DNA from: Bradyrhizobium sp. ORS 285
Lineage (GTDB): Bacteria; Pseudomonadota; Alphaproteobacteria; Rhizobiales; Xanthobacteraceae
Assembly (NCBI RefSeq): GCF_900176205.1
Contig: NZ_LT859959.1
Location: forward strand, 558,001 to 622,000
Length of the DNA: 64,000 bases
Direction: 5' to 3'
Below the pieces are notes generated by a model, which was given only the letters and a program-made list of their open reading frames with translations, searched no databases and was not told the DNA's origin. The stretch's first letter is position 1. Each line of letters begins with the position of its first letter. This document shows positions 26,814 to 36,130 of the stretch, in pieces. The translations under genes were made by a program, and so were the position numbers.

Positions 26814-28076
26814 ATGCTGCCAAAGCCATTTTCCATTCGACCCGCGCGATCGCTGCTCAAGAACCTGTTCTCTCGTCGCAACTTTCTCCGCGTCTCGACC
26901 GCAGCCGCCGCCGGCGCGCTCGCCGCGACGCGCGCCACGGCGCAGCCGCAGGACAGTGCCAGCGATCCCGGGCCGAACAACCGCGTGCTTCAGCAGCTGT
27001 TTCCGAGCGCCAATGCGCCGCCGCCGACAGATCATGCGCTTCCGCCGAACTTCTGGAGCTCGTTCTCGATGATGCACCGGCGCGTCCAGGAGGGCGGCTG
27101 GTCGCGGCAGGTCAATGTCGAGGACCTGCCGATCTCCAAGGACATCGCCGGCGTCAACATGCGCCTCACAGCCGGCGGCATCCGGGAACTGCATTGGCAC
27201 GAGGCCGACGAATGGGCGTTGATGCTGCACGGCTCGTGCCGGCTGACCGCCGTCGATGCTGATGGCGGCGTGTTTGTCGACGACGTGCATGCGGGGGATC
27301 TCTGGTACTTCCCGACCGGCATTCCGCACTCGCTGCAAGGCCTCGGGCCCGACGGTTGTGAATTCCTGCTGGTGTTCGACGACGGCAAGTTCTCAGAGGA
27401 CAACACCACGCTGCTGACGGACTGGATGATCCACACGCCGCCGGAGGTGGTGGCGAAGAACTGGAGCGTCGCGCAGACGGCGCTCGATCCCTTCAAGACC
27501 ATTCCGCGCGACGGACGCTACATCTTCCAGGCGCCGGTGCCGGGCGGGCTCGAGCAGGATCGATCCGCGGCGATCAACTCGGGCCAACGCAACGCCGAGC
27601 ACTTCACCTTTCCGATGCAGCCGATGCAGCCGCAGAAGTCCGATCGCAGCGGCGAGGTGCGCATCGTCGATTCCTCCAACTTCGCTGCGGCGAAGAACAT
27701 CGCCATGGCGCACGTCACCATCAAGCCGGGTGGGATGCGCGAACTGCACTGGCACCCGAACGCCAATGAATGGCAGTACTACATTGCCGGTCGCGGGCGC
27801 ATGACCGTGTTCTTCAACAAATCGGCGGCGCGCACCATCGACTTCAATCCCGGTGATGTCGGCTACGTGCCGCAAACGCTCGGGCATTACATCGAGAACA
27901 CCGGCGACAGCGATCTCGTCTTCCTCGAAATGTTCAAGGCGCCGCGCTATCAGGACATCTCGCTCAATCAATGGCTCACGCATCTGCCTCCGCAGCTCGT
28001 GCTACAGCATCTCTCGATCTCGCCGGAGACGCTGCAGGCCATCCCCAAAGCCAATGCGGCGCTGGTGCCGGGCTGA
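26814..28076 (+). CDS. Tat-exported bicupin, oxalate decarboxylase family
   Basis: 420 residues. The twin-arginine signal SRRNFLRVSTAAAAG starts near residue 20. Two cupin domains each have a full Mn-type set: H127, H129, E133, H172 and H312, H314, E319, H358. The lid loop reads FSEDNTTLLTDW with E195; in B. subtilis OxdC the equivalent SENS loop with Glu distinguishes decarboxylase from oxidase activity. It thus probably converts oxalate to formate and CO2 outside the cytoplasm. A di-haem cytochrome gene follows 150 bases downstream. Other bicupins remain possible. Confidence 0.85.
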   Translation: MLPKPFSIRPARSLLKNLFSRRNFLRVSTAAAAGALAATRATAQPQDSASDPGPNNRVLQQLFPSANAPPPTDHALPPNFWSSFSMMHRRVQEGGWSRQVNVEDLPISKDIAGVNMRLTAGGIRELHWHEADEWALMLHGSCRLTAVDADGGVFVDDVHAGDLWYFPTGIPHSLQGLGPDGCEFLLVFDDGKFSEDNTTLLTDWMIHTPPEVVAKNWSVAQTALDPFKTIPRDGRYIFQAPVPGGLEQDRSAAINSGQRNAEHFTFPMQPMQPQKSDRSGEVRIVDSSNFAAAKNIAMAHVTIKPGGMRELHWHPNANEWQYYIAGRGRMTVFFNKSAARTIDFNPGDVGYVPQTLGHYIENTGDSDLVFLEMFKAPRYQDISLNQWLTHLPPQLVLQHLSISPETLQAIPKANAALVPG

Positions 28077-28226
28077 CCTGGCAGGATCGTTGTCGACGTG
28101 ATCGCCTGCCCCGATCAGGGCATTCGCCGCACGCGCGCGTCGACTCATTGCCGCGGCACAGTCCCACTTCAGACGTAAAGGCTATCGATAACGACTTGCA
28201 TCTACAGGGGTGCGGGGAGACGGGGG

Positions 28227-29228
28227 ATGGCGTTCACTGGGCTCAAATCAGTTGTCCTGTGTCTGAGCCTGCTCGCGCTGCCCGCGCTCGCGGCCGATCT
28301 ATCGACGGCGCCCTACATGCGTGCGGTTGAGAAGAAGCCGTCGCTGCTGCAAGTGCTGGCGGCCGCGTGGAGGCCGAAATCGGTGCATGCCGCGGCGGCG
28401 CCGACCCCCGCGCAACAGGTGAGGACCCGGCATGCGGCCGCGGCGCCGCGCAAGTCGAAGGCTCCGCCCGCTGCCGCAACGGCGCCGGAGACGCCGGCCG
28501 CGCAGCCGGTGACGGTTGGGGCGGCCGTCACCCCGCCGGCGCAGTTGTCCGAAGCGGAGCTCGCGGCCAAGGGCCTCTCGCTGTTCAACGATGCGAGCCT
28601 GTCGGGCGGCGGCAAGGCGTCCTGCGCCACCTGTCACTTCTCGACCGGGCATACCAACAACAAGACCTATGTCGGCCTCGACGTGGTCGCCGATGGCGAT
28701 CCCAACGGCCGCAATACGCCGACGCTGTGGGGCGTCGGCGAGCGCTCGGTGTTCGGCTGGCAGGGCCAGGCCGCGACGCTGGAGGACAGCATCCGCGGCA
28801 TCATTGTCAACCGCATGAAGGGGCCGGAGCCGTCGCCGGAGACGCTGGCGGCGCTGGTCGCCTATGTGCGGACGCTGAACTATCCGGCGAACTGGCAGGT
28901 CAAGGAGGACGGCACGCCGCGGCCGGAGGCGAGCGCCGCGATCAAGCGCGGCTTTGATCTCTATGTCGGCGATGGCGGTTGCGGCACCTGCCACCAGCTG
29001 CCGAGCTTCGACAAGAAGAGCAAGGATGACATCGGCACCGGCGGCAAGTTCAAGGTCCCGACCCTGCATGCGGTGGCGTCGACCGCGCCGTATTTCCACG
29101 ACGGCCGCACGGCCTCGCTGCGCGACGCGGTCAAGCTGATGTGGGAGTTCTACGCCAAGAAGATGGAGTCGCGGCTGCCGACCGAGGCCGAGCTCGACGA
29201 TCTCACGGCGTATGTCGGCGCGCTGTGA
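28227..29228 (+). CDS. Exported di-haem cytochrome c (CcpA/MauG-like)
   Basis: 333 residues. The signal peptide is about 1-22 (VVLCLSLLALPALAAD). An Ala/Pro-rich linker of about 80 residues precedes two c-type haem sites, CATCH (about residue 133) and CGTCH (about 252), each within typical peroxidase surroundings such as GRNTPTLWGVGERSVFGWQGQAATLEDSI and KVPTLHAVASTAPYFHDGR. This is the bacterial cytochrome c peroxidase/MauG superfamily acting in the periplasm. Its neighbour is the bicupin, suggesting a shared oxidative pathway, by inference. Confidence 0.88.
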   Translation: MAFTGLKSVVLCLSLLALPALAADLSTAPYMRAVEKKPSLLQVLAAAWRPKSVHAAAAPTPAQQVRTRHAAAAPRKSKAPPAAATAPETPAAQPVTVGAAVTPPAQLSEAELAAKGLSLFNDASLSGGGKASCATCHFSTGHTNNKTYVGLDVVADGDPNGRNTPTLWGVGERSVFGWQGQAATLEDSIRGIIVNRMKGPEPSPETLAALVAYVRTLNYPANWQVKEDGTPRPEASAAIKRGFDLYVGDGGCGTCHQLPSFDKKSKDDIGTGGKFKVPTLHAVASTAPYFHDGRTASLRDAVKLMWEFYAKKMESRLPTEAELDDLTAYVGAL

Positions 29229-29255
29229 CGCGCCGACACTGAGCGGTGTCTTAGC

Positions 29256-31172
29256 TCAGATATTGGCGCCGAGATCGGCAATATCGTCGAACAGCACGCC
29301 GGTTTTCGACAGCAGCGCTTCCAACTCGTCGGTGGCGTCGGCGATGCCGCGGGTGGCGGTGTCGAGCACCAGTTCGGCGTCGAGCGGCGGCTCGTAATCG
29401 TTGCCGATGCCGGTGAAGTTCTGCAAGCTTCCCGCGCGGGCCTTGGCGTAGTGGCCCTTGGGATCGCGGCTTTCGCAGATCTCTGCGGCCGTGGCGACAT
29501 AGACCTCGCGGAACAGATCGCCGGCCACGCGCCGCGCGGCGGCGCGGTCCTCGCGCGCGGGAGACACCGCGGCGACGATCGCGATGTGGCCGTTCCGGGC
29601 GAGATGCGTCGCGACCTCGGCGAGGCGGCGGATGTTCTCGGCGCGGTCCTCCGGCGTGAAGCCGAGGTCCTTGTTGAGGCCGGCGCGGACGGTGTCGCCG
29701 TCGAGCAGCACGGGCGCGCCGCCGCGGCTGAACAGCCGCCGCTCCAGCGCGCGCGCCAAGGTCGATTTGCCGGCGCCGGGCAGGCCGGTCATCCACACGA
29801 CCGCGCCCTTGTGGCGATAGCGGTCGGCGCGCTCCTGCGGCTGCAGCGCCGATTCCACCGGCATGATGTCGACGGGTGCCGCGCGCTTGCCCGCGGCGAT
29901 CGACAGCACGAGTCCTCCGCCCGCGATGCGGCCCTGGACCTCGATCACGAGGCGGCCGGTGCGCGCGTTCTCGGTGTAGGGATCGACGGCGACCGGCTGG
30001 GTCAGCGCGATCTCGATCTCGCCGACATGGTTGCGCGCGATCGACGCGTTCTCCTCGTTCGACAGCGAGCCGGGATCGACCGCCTTCTCGATCGCGACCA
30101 CGCTGCCGCGGGCCTCGCGGGTGCCGAGCCGGACGAGAATGTTGTCGCCCTTGGCGAGCGGCTGGTCGTGCAGCCAGAAGATGCGCGCGTGCAGCCTGCG
30201 CGCCGCCTGCGGCTCGCGGCCGACATGGGCGATGATGTCGCCGCGCTCGATGAACAGCTCGCGGTCGAGCGTGATGCCGACCGAGCGTCCCGCGCCTTGC
30301 GCCGATGTCACCGGCGTCTGCGGCCAGCCCTCGACGGTCTTGATCTTGGCGATCTTGCCGGCCGGCATGATCACGATCTCGTCGCCGGTGCGCAATTCGC
30401 CGGCCTCGACGCGGCCGGCGACGATGCGGCGGTCGTCGAACTTGTAGATCGCCTGCACCGGCAGGCGCAGCGGCAGGCTCGACAGCGGCTTCGCCGGCTC
30501 CAGCCCGTCGAGCGCCTCGACCACGGTCGGGCCCTTGTACCAGCCGATCCGCGAGGTGAGCTGCGCGACGCCGTCGCCGTCGCGCGCGGAGATCGGAATC
30601 ACCGCGACCGGCTTGACGCCGAGGCCCTCGAGATGGGCCGAGATCTCGGCCTTGATGTCGTTGAAGCGCGCTTCGCCGAAATCGACGCGATCCATTTTGT
30701 TGACGACGACGGCGACCTGCTTCACGCCGAGGAGGTGCAGCAGATAGCCGTGGCGGCGGGTCTGGTCGCGCACGCCTTCGAGCGCGTCGATGATCAGCAC
30801 CGCGCCGTCGGCCTGCGAGGCGCCGGTGATCATGTTGCGCAGGAACTCGGCGTGTCCGGGCGCGTCGATCAGCACGACCTCGCGCGCATTGGTGCGGAAG
30901 CGGATCTGGGTGGTGTCGATGGTGATGCCCTGGTCGCGCTCGGTCTGCAGCGCGTCGAGCAGGAACGACCATTCGAACGGCATGCCGCGGCGCGCGGACA
31001 CGGCCTGCAGCATCTCGAGCTTGCCGTCGGGCAGGCTGCCGGTCTCATGCAACAGGCGGCCGACCAGCGTCGACTTGCCGTGATCGACATGGCCGACGAT
31101 GACGATTGAGACCTGCGGGCGGGTGGTGCCGTTCGGCGTAGCGGGGGCGGCGGCCGGGACTCTCATGTTCAT
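29256..31172 (-). CDS. cysNC: Bifunctional sulfate adenylyltransferase large subunit / APS kinase
   Basis: 638 residues. The N-terminal part (1-430) is a GTPase of the CysN type: GHVDHGKS at 27-34, DAPGHAEF near 105, NKMDRVD near 160, then two beta-barrels. The C-terminal part (about 445-638) is an APS kinase with P-loop GLPGAGKS near 460 and [15 protein letters not shown]. Fusions of this kind are called CysNC or NodQ. Together with CysD it makes APS and then PAPS. It starts 15 bases after cysD ends. Confidence 0.96.
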   Translation of the reverse strand: MNMRVPAAAPATPNGTTRPQVSIVIVGHVDHGKSTLVGRLLHETGSLPDGKLEMLQAVSARRGMPFEWSFLLDALQTERDQGITIDTTQIRFRTNAREVVLIDAPGHAEFLRNMITGASQADGAVLIIDALEGVRDQTRRHGYLLHLLGVKQVAVVVNKMDRVDFGEARFNDIKAEISAHLEGLGVKPVAVIPISARDGDGVAQLTSRIGWYKGPTVVEALDGLEPAKPLSSLPLRLPVQAIYKFDDRRIVAGRVEAGELRTGDEIVIMPAGKIAKIKTVEGWPQTPVTSAQGAGRSVGITLDRELFIERGDIIAHVGREPQAARRLHARIFWLHDQPLAKGDNILVRLGTREARGSVVAIEKAVDPGSLSNEENASIARNHVGEIEIALTQPVAVDPYTENARTGRLVIEVQGRIAGGGLVLSIAAGKRAAPVDIMPVESALQPQERADRYRHKGAVVWMTGLPGAGKSTLARALERRLFSRGGAPVLLDGDTVRAGLNKDLGFTPEDRAENIRRLAEVATHLARNGHIAIVAAVSPAREDRAAARRVAGDLFREVYVATAAEICESRDPKGHYAKARAGSLQNFTGIGNDYEPPLDAELVLDTATRGIADATDELEALLSKTGVLFDDIADLGANI

Positions 31173-31187
31173 GACCTCGGGCTCCGC

Positions 31188-32093
31188 TCAGAGATAGCCG
31201 GCGACGCGGAGACGCTCGAAGGCGTCCTCGGTCTCATGGTCGAGCGCGCGTCCCGCACGTTCCGGCACCTTGGTGCTTTCGAGCTCGGCGAGAATCTCGG
31301 GAATGTTCGATGCGTTGGAGGCGACGGGGAACGTGATGTCCTGATCGCCAAGGGAGCGATAGCGCTTGCCGTTCTTCGACAGATACAGCGGGATGATCGG
31401 GATGTTCTCGCGTGCGGTGTAGGCCCAGATGTCGGCCTCGGTCCAATGCAGGATGGGATGGATGCGCAAGTGCGCGCCCTGCGGCGGCGAGGCGTTGAAA
31501 TGGTCCCAGAACTCCGGCGGCTGGTCGCGGACGTCCCAATTGCCTTCGGCGCCGCGCGGCGAGAACACGCGCTCCTTGGCGCGCGTCGCCTCCTCATCGC
31601 GACGAATGCCGGCGATCAGGCCGTCGAACCCATGCTTGGCGAGCGCCATCTTCAGGCCCTCGGTCTTTCGCGCGGCGGAGCGCGCGGCCGGCGGCAGGGT
31701 CGGATCGACGGCATCGATCGGCGGGCATGGCTCGACGCGGAGATCGAGGCCCCATTCCTGCGCGTAGGTGTCGCGGAAGGCATACATCTCCGGAAACTTC
31801 TTAGCCGTATCGACGTGCATGGCCGGAAACGGCACCCGGCCGAAGAAGGCTTTCCGCGCCAGCCAGATCATCACGTTGGAATCTTTTCCCAGCGACCACA
31901 GCAGCGCCAGCTTCTTCAGCCGTGCAAAGGCCTCGCGGAGAATGTAAATGCTCTGCGCCTCCAGCTGGTCGAGATGATCCATCGTCGGCGCGGCGTTCAG
32001 CACGCGCGGCATGGAAGATGCTTGCTCGAGCTCGGAAGAGGGCAACCGGTCTCTGGAAACGTCGTTGGTGAGAATGTGCATGCTGTCAGCCAT
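31188..32093 (-). CDS. cysD: Sulfate adenylyltransferase small subunit
   Basis: 301 residues from the ATG at 32093 (MADSMHILTND); a start at MHILTND (32081) is also possible, and the frame is open to 32537 as antisense of cysG. The PP-loop is SLGKDSNVM, and other CysD motifs are VPFPAMHVDTAKKFPEMY, GFDGLIAGIRRDEEATRAKE and HPILHWTEADIWAY. It is the catalytic ATP-sulfurylase subunit driven by the CysN GTPase. It is the first gene of cysD-cysNC and divergent from the cysG operon. Confidence 0.96.
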   Translation of the reverse strand: MADSMHILTNDVSRDRLPSSELEQASSMPRVLNAAPTMDHLDQLEAQSIYILREAFARLKKLALLWSLGKDSNVMIWLARKAFFGRVPFPAMHVDTAKKFPEMYAFRDTYAQEWGLDLRVEPCPPIDAVDPTLPPAARSAARKTEGLKMALAKHGFDGLIAGIRRDEEATRAKERVFSPRGAEGNWDVRDQPPEFWDHFNASPPQGAHLRIHPILHWTEADIWAYTARENIPIIPLYLSKNGKRYRSLGDQDITFPVASNASNIPEILAELESTKVPERAGRALDHETEDAFERLRVAGYL

Positions 32094-32216
32094 CGCCTGC
32101 TTGGGAGAAAATTCTATGGCGAAGCCAGGGAAAAATTTTCTCTTTACGTCCGCGGCGTGACACTTATATAGAAAATAATTCCAGTCAACCCCGAAGAGTC
32201 GAAGCCGAAGAACGCA
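32094..32216. promoter_or_regulatory. Divergent cysD / cysG control region
   Basis: This is an unusually AT-rich 123-base gap. It contains GAAAATTCTAT near 32107 and the nearly mirror ATAGAAAATAATT near 32168, plus an inner AAAAATTTTC. A possible sigma70-type promoter toward cysG is TTTACG at 32143, 16 bases, TATATA at 32165-32170. The dyads are candidates for a sulfur-regulator binding site; the regulator is unknown. Confidence 0.5.
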
Positions 32217-33644
32217 ATGCAATATCTGCCGGTGTTTCTCGATCTGAAGACCGGCCCCGTGCTGCTGATCGGCGCGGGCGAGCTCGTGCGCGCCAAGCTC
32301 AGGGTCCTGCTGTCCGCGGGTGCGCGCATCCGCTGGTTCGCGACCGATGGCGACTTCGATCTTGGCGGGCTCGATGATCACGGCCAGATCGAGCGCAGGG
32401 AGGGCGATCCGCTGAGCGCCGATCTCTCCGGCGTCATCGCAGTGCTCTGCGCCGGCGCGGGCGATATCGGCGTCGCAATGTCGGCGCGGGCGCGCAGCGT
32501 GGGTCTGCCCGTCAATGTGATGGATGACCTCGCGCATTCAAGCTTCATCTTTCCGGCGATCGTCGATCGCGGCGACGTCGTGGTGGCGATCGGCACCGGT
32601 GGCTCGTCGCCGGTCGTGGCGCGCCGCGTGCGCGAGCGGATCGAGGCGCTGCTGCCGGCGCGGATCGGCGAGCTCGCGGGCTTCATCGGCGACTTCCGCA
32701 AGATCATCAATCCGCTGATCGCCGAGATGCCGCTCCGCCGCCGCTTCTGGGAGCGCGTCGTCGACGGCCCGATCGGCGCGCTGGTGCTGGCCGGGCGCAA
32801 GCAGGAGGCCGAGGCGGCGCTGCACGGCATCGCCGATCCCACCGCCTTCGCGGGTGCCGATCATGCCGGCCGCAGCGAAGGCCATGTCACCTTGGTCGGC
32901 GCCGGCCCGGGCGATCCCGATCTCCTGACCATCAAGGCGCTGCGCGCGCTGCAGGACGCCGATGTCGTGTTCTACGACGAGCTGGTGACCCCAGAGATTC
33001 TCGATCGCATCCGCCGCGACGCCTCGCGCGTGCCGGTCGGCCGCCGCGTCGGCAAGCCCGGCATCGGCCAGGATGCGGTCAACAAGCTGCTGATCGACGC
33101 CGCCCGCGAGGGCAAGCGCGCGGTCAGGCTCAAGGGCGGCGACGCTTTCGTGTTCGGCCGTGGCGGCGAGGAGGTCGATGCGCTGCGCAAGGCCGGCGTG
33201 TCCTACACCATCGTGCCCGGCATCACCGCCGGTATCGGCGCGGCCGCGCAGTTCGAGGTGCCGTTGACCTTCCGCAGCAAGGCGCTGCGCATCACCTTCC
33301 TCACCGCACACAAAGAGCGCGATGCCGAGGCGGTCGATTGGTCGGTCCTGACGGATACCAAGATGACCGTCGTCGTCTACATGGGCATGACGGCCGCTCC
33401 GGCGGTGCGCTCCGGCCTGCTCGCCGCGGGCCGTTCGCCGCAGACGCCGGTCGGCGTGTTCGCGCGCGTGACGCGGCCGGATGCGCAGGCCGCGGTCGGC
33501 ACGCTCGATCAGTTGCCTGATCTGGTCGGCCAGATCGATGGCGGCCCGGCCATTCTCATCATCGGTGACGTCGTGGCGCATTCGGCGCCGTGGCGTCAGC
33601 AGAATCTCAGTGGCGTGATTGCAAAACTCCTGGAACCCGTCTGA
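32217..33644 (+). CDS. cysG: Siroheme synthase (trifunctional CysG)
   Basis: 475 residues. The N-terminal 215 residues are the precorrin-2 dehydrogenase/ferrochelatase part (MQYLPVFLDLKTGPVLLIGAGE). From about 220 comes uroporphyrin-III C-methyltransferase: VTLVGAGPGDPDLLTIKAL, RLKGGDAFVFGRGGEE and VPGITAGIGAAA. It turns uroporphyrinogen III into siroheme, the cofactor of the sulfite reductase encoded two genes downstream. It heads the operon cysG-DUF2849-cysI-DUF934-cysH, and its stop directly abuts the next ATG. Confidence 0.96.
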   Translation: MQYLPVFLDLKTGPVLLIGAGELVRAKLRVLLSAGARIRWFATDGDFDLGGLDDHGQIERREGDPLSADLSGVIAVLCAGAGDIGVAMSARARSVGLPVNVMDDLAHSSFIFPAIVDRGDVVVAIGTGGSSPVVARRVRERIEALLPARIGELAGFIGDFRKIINPLIAEMPLRRRFWERVVDGPIGALVLAGRKQEAEAALHGIADPTAFAGADHAGRSEGHVTLVGAGPGDPDLLTIKALRALQDADVVFYDELVTPEILDRIRRDASRVPVGRRVGKPGIGQDAVNKLLIDAAREGKRAVRLKGGDAFVFGRGGEEVDALRKAGVSYTIVPGITAGIGAAAQFEVPLTFRSKALRITFLTAHKERDAEAVDWSVLTDTKMTVVVYMGMTAAPAVRSGLLAAGRSPQTPVGVFARVTRPDAQAAVGTLDQLPDLVGQIDGGPAILIIGDVVAHSAPWRQQNLSGVIAKLLEPV

Positions 33645-33959
33645 ATGACCTCCCCGCTGCAACAGAAGATCAAGATCACCGGTCCCTCGATCGTCACCGC
33701 GAACCGCACGTGGGATGGCGCGGTGATCTACCGCACCGGTTCGAAGAGCTGGTCCGATGAGCTCGCGGATGCGGCGATCGTGCGCACCGCCGACGAGGCG
33801 CGTGCGCTGCTGACCGAGGCGGTGGCCGATGATCTCAACGCGATCGGGCCCTATATCGCACCGGTCGAGGTCGAAGCCGATGGCGCAGTGAAGCCCGGCA
33901 ACATGCGCGAACACATCCGGCTGACGGGCGCGACCATCGCGCTCCCGGCTCAAGCCTGA
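33645..33959 (+). CDS. DUF2849 protein of the sulfite reductase operon
   Basis: 104 residues starting at the base after the cysG stop. Features are KITGPSIVTANRTWDGAVIYRT near residue 7, then an Ala-rich helical region (DEARALLTEAVADD) and IGPYIAPVEVE. DUF2849 genes recur between cysG and cysI in alphaproteobacteria. Function is unknown; a helper in siroheme transfer or electron delivery is only a guess. Confidence 0.87.
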   Translation: MTSPLQQKIKITGPSIVTANRTWDGAVIYRTGSKSWSDELADAAIVRTADEARALLTEAVADDLNAIGPYIAPVEVEADGAVKPGNMREHIRLTGATIALPAQA

Positions 33960-33969
33960 AGGCCTTCTC

Positions 33970-35625
33970 ATGTATGCTTATGACGAGATCGACCGCACTT
34001 TGGTCAACGAGCGCGTCGCCGAATTCCGCGACCAGGTGAAGCGGCGCCTCTCGGGCGAATTGTCCGAGGACGAGTTCAAGATGCTGCGGCTGCAGAACGG
34101 CGTGTACCTCCAGCTGCACGCCTATATGTACCGCATCGCCATTCCCTACGGCACCCTGGCCTCGAACCAGCTGCGCCGGCTGGCGCACGTCGCGCGCCGC
34201 TACGATCGCGGCTATGGCCACTTCACGACCCGGCAGAACATCCAGTTCAACTGGATCAAGCTCGCCGAGCTGCCGGATGCGATGGCCGATCTCGCCGAGG
34301 TCGGCATCCAGTCGATGCAGACCTCCGGCAACAACATGCGCAACGTCACCGCCGACCAGTGGGCCGGCGTTGCGCCGGGCGAGGTCGAGGATCCCCGCAT
34401 CTGGGCCGAGCTGCTGCGCCAGTTCACGACGCTTCACCCGGAATTCTCGTTTCTGCCGCGCAAGTTCAAGATCGCGATCACGGCCTCCGAGCATGATCGC
34501 GCCGCGATCAAGATCCACGACATCGGTCTGCGCCTGTTGAAGAACGAGCACGGCGAGACCGGCTTCGAGGTGCTGGTCGGCGGCGGCCTGGGCCGCTCGC
34601 CGTTCATCGCCAAGACCATCAAGCCGTTCGTGCACGGCCACGACATTCTGAGCTATGTCGAGGCGATCCTGCGCGTCTACAATCAGTACGGCCGCCGCGA
34701 CAACATCTACAAGGCGCGCATCAAGATCCTGGTGCACGAACTCGGCATCGAGAAGTTCGCCGCCGAGGTCGAGGAGGAGTGGCAGCAGATCCGCGAAGGC
34801 GTGCTGAAGCTCGATGACGGGATCGTCGAGGACATCCGCTCGCGCTTCTTCTACCCGGCCTATGAGACGTTGCCCGCAATGCCGGACGAGCTGAAGCAGG
34901 CCGCGCATGATGCCAAGTTCGAGGCCTGGCGGAAGAACTCGGTGTTCCCGCACAAGCAGCAGGGCTACGCCATTGCCGTCGTGTCGCTGAAGCCGGTCGG
35001 CAAGCCGCCGGGCGATGCGACCGCCGACCAGATGGATGCGCTGGCCGATATCGCCGACAAATATTCGTTCGGCGAGATCCGCGTCGGCCATGAGCAGAAC
35101 CTGGCGCTGCCGCATGTGCGCAAGCGCGATTTGCGGGCGGTGTGGAAGGCGCTCGAGGCGATTGGGCTGGCGATCCCCAACGTCAACCTCGTCTCCGACA
35201 TCATCGCCTGCCCGGGGCTCGATTATTGCTCGCTCGCCAATGCGCGCTCGATTCCGATCGCGCAGGAGATCACGCGGCGCTTCGCCAATCACGACACGGC
35301 GAACCTGATCGGCCGGCTGCACATCAACATCTCCGGCTGCATCAATGCCTGCGGCCATCATCACGTCGGTCACATCGGCATCCTCGGCGTCGAGAAGAAC
35401 AACGAGGAATTCTATCAGATCACGATCGGCGGCCGCGCCGACGAGGGCGCCGAGCTCGGCACCCTGATCGGCCCCGCGGTGCCCTATGCCGAAGTTGCCG
35501 ATGTCGTCGAGGACATCGTCGAAGCCTATCTTGCGCTGCGCGCGCACCCCGAGGAGCTGTTCGTCGACACGGTGAAGCGGCTTGGGGTCGAACCATTCAG
35601 GGAGCGGGTTTATGCCACTCGTTAA
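33970..35625 (+). CDS. cysI: Sulfite (nitrite/sulfite family) reductase haemoprotein
   Basis: 551 residues. The siroheme-[4Fe-4S] ligands are C414, C420 (CPGLDYC) and C457, C461 (SGCINAC), with the following GHHHVGHIGILG. The N-terminal half shows GHFTTRQNIQFNWIKL, a substrate-binding pattern of this family. It reduces sulfite to sulfide in the cytoplasm. No flavoprotein partner (CysJ) is in the operon, so ferredoxin or another donor is likely. A nitrite reductase is disfavoured by the cysG/cysH context. Confidence 0.93.
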   Translation: MYAYDEIDRTLVNERVAEFRDQVKRRLSGELSEDEFKMLRLQNGVYLQLHAYMYRIAIPYGTLASNQLRRLAHVARRYDRGYGHFTTRQNIQFNWIKLAELPDAMADLAEVGIQSMQTSGNNMRNVTADQWAGVAPGEVEDPRIWAELLRQFTTLHPEFSFLPRKFKIAITASEHDRAAIKIHDIGLRLLKNEHGETGFEVLVGGGLGRSPFIAKTIKPFVHGHDILSYVEAILRVYNQYGRRDNIYKARIKILVHELGIEKFAAEVEEEWQQIREGVLKLDDGIVEDIRSRFFYPAYETLPAMPDELKQAAHDAKFEAWRKNSVFPHKQQGYAIAVVSLKPVGKPPGDATADQMDALADIADKYSFGEIRVGHEQNLALPHVRKRDLRAVWKALEAIGLAIPNVNLVSDIIACPGLDYCSLANARSIPIAQEITRRFANHDTANLIGRLHINISGCINACGHHHVGHIGILGVEKNNEEFYQITIGGRADEGAELGTLIGPAVPYAEVADVVEDIVEAYLALRAHPEELFVDTVKRLGVEPFRERVYATR

Positions 35626-36130
35626 GGGCGGACACATCATCGCGGACGAGTTCGTTCGCGTCACCGAAGACGCCGAGCTGCCGGCGCAGGGTGCAATCCT
35701 CGTCTCCGAGACGCGCTTTCTCGCCGGACCCGACGCGCTGGTCAGCCGCACCGGTGGCAAGCTCGGCGTGATCTGGCCGAACAATCGCGATGTCGATGAT
35801 CTCGTGCCGTATCTCGATCGGCTCGCGCTGGTCGCGCTGGTGTTCCCGAGTTTTCGCGATGGCCGCGCCTATACCCAGGCGCGCCTGCTGCGCGAGCGCT
35901 ACGGCTATCGCGGCGAGCTGCGCGCCACGGGGCAGGTGCTGCGCGATCAGTTCGTGTTCATGCTGCGTGCCGGCTTCGACGCCTTCGACGTCAAGAAGCA
36001 GGCGGACGCCGAGGCCTTCACCGAGACCGTGAAGCGCTATTCGGTGTTCTACCAGCCGGCCGGCGACGGCAACATCTCGGCGCTGCATCAGCGGCTGCAA
36101 CTGCGTCATTCGGAGCGCGCCGGGCTGTGA
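35612..36130 (+). CDS. DUF934 protein of the sulfite reductase operon
   Basis: 172 residues from the ATG at 35612, with GGGAGCGGG upstream and a 14-base overlap with cysI. Typical DUF934 segments are LGVIWPNNRDVDDL, ALVALVFPSFRDGRAYTQARLLRERYGY and GELRATGQVLRDQFVFMLRAGFDAF. The family is always linked to cysI/cysH-type operons in proteobacteria; no reaction is proven. The stop overlaps the GTG start of cysH (GTGA), indicating translational coupling. Confidence 0.91.
   Translation: MPLVKGGHIIADEFVRVTEDAELPAQGAILVSETRFLAGPDALVSRTGGKLGVIWPNNRDVDDLVPYLDRLALVALVFPSFRDGRAYTQARLLRERYGYRGELRATGQVLRDQFVFMLRAGFDAFDVKKQADAEAFTETVKRYSVFYQPAGDGNISALHQRLQLRHSERAGL

Noticed and set aside
29451..31109. 552-codon plus-strand open frame
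   Set aside because: It is the antisense shadow of cysNC, with no ribosome-binding site and Arg/Ala/Asp-rich sequence.
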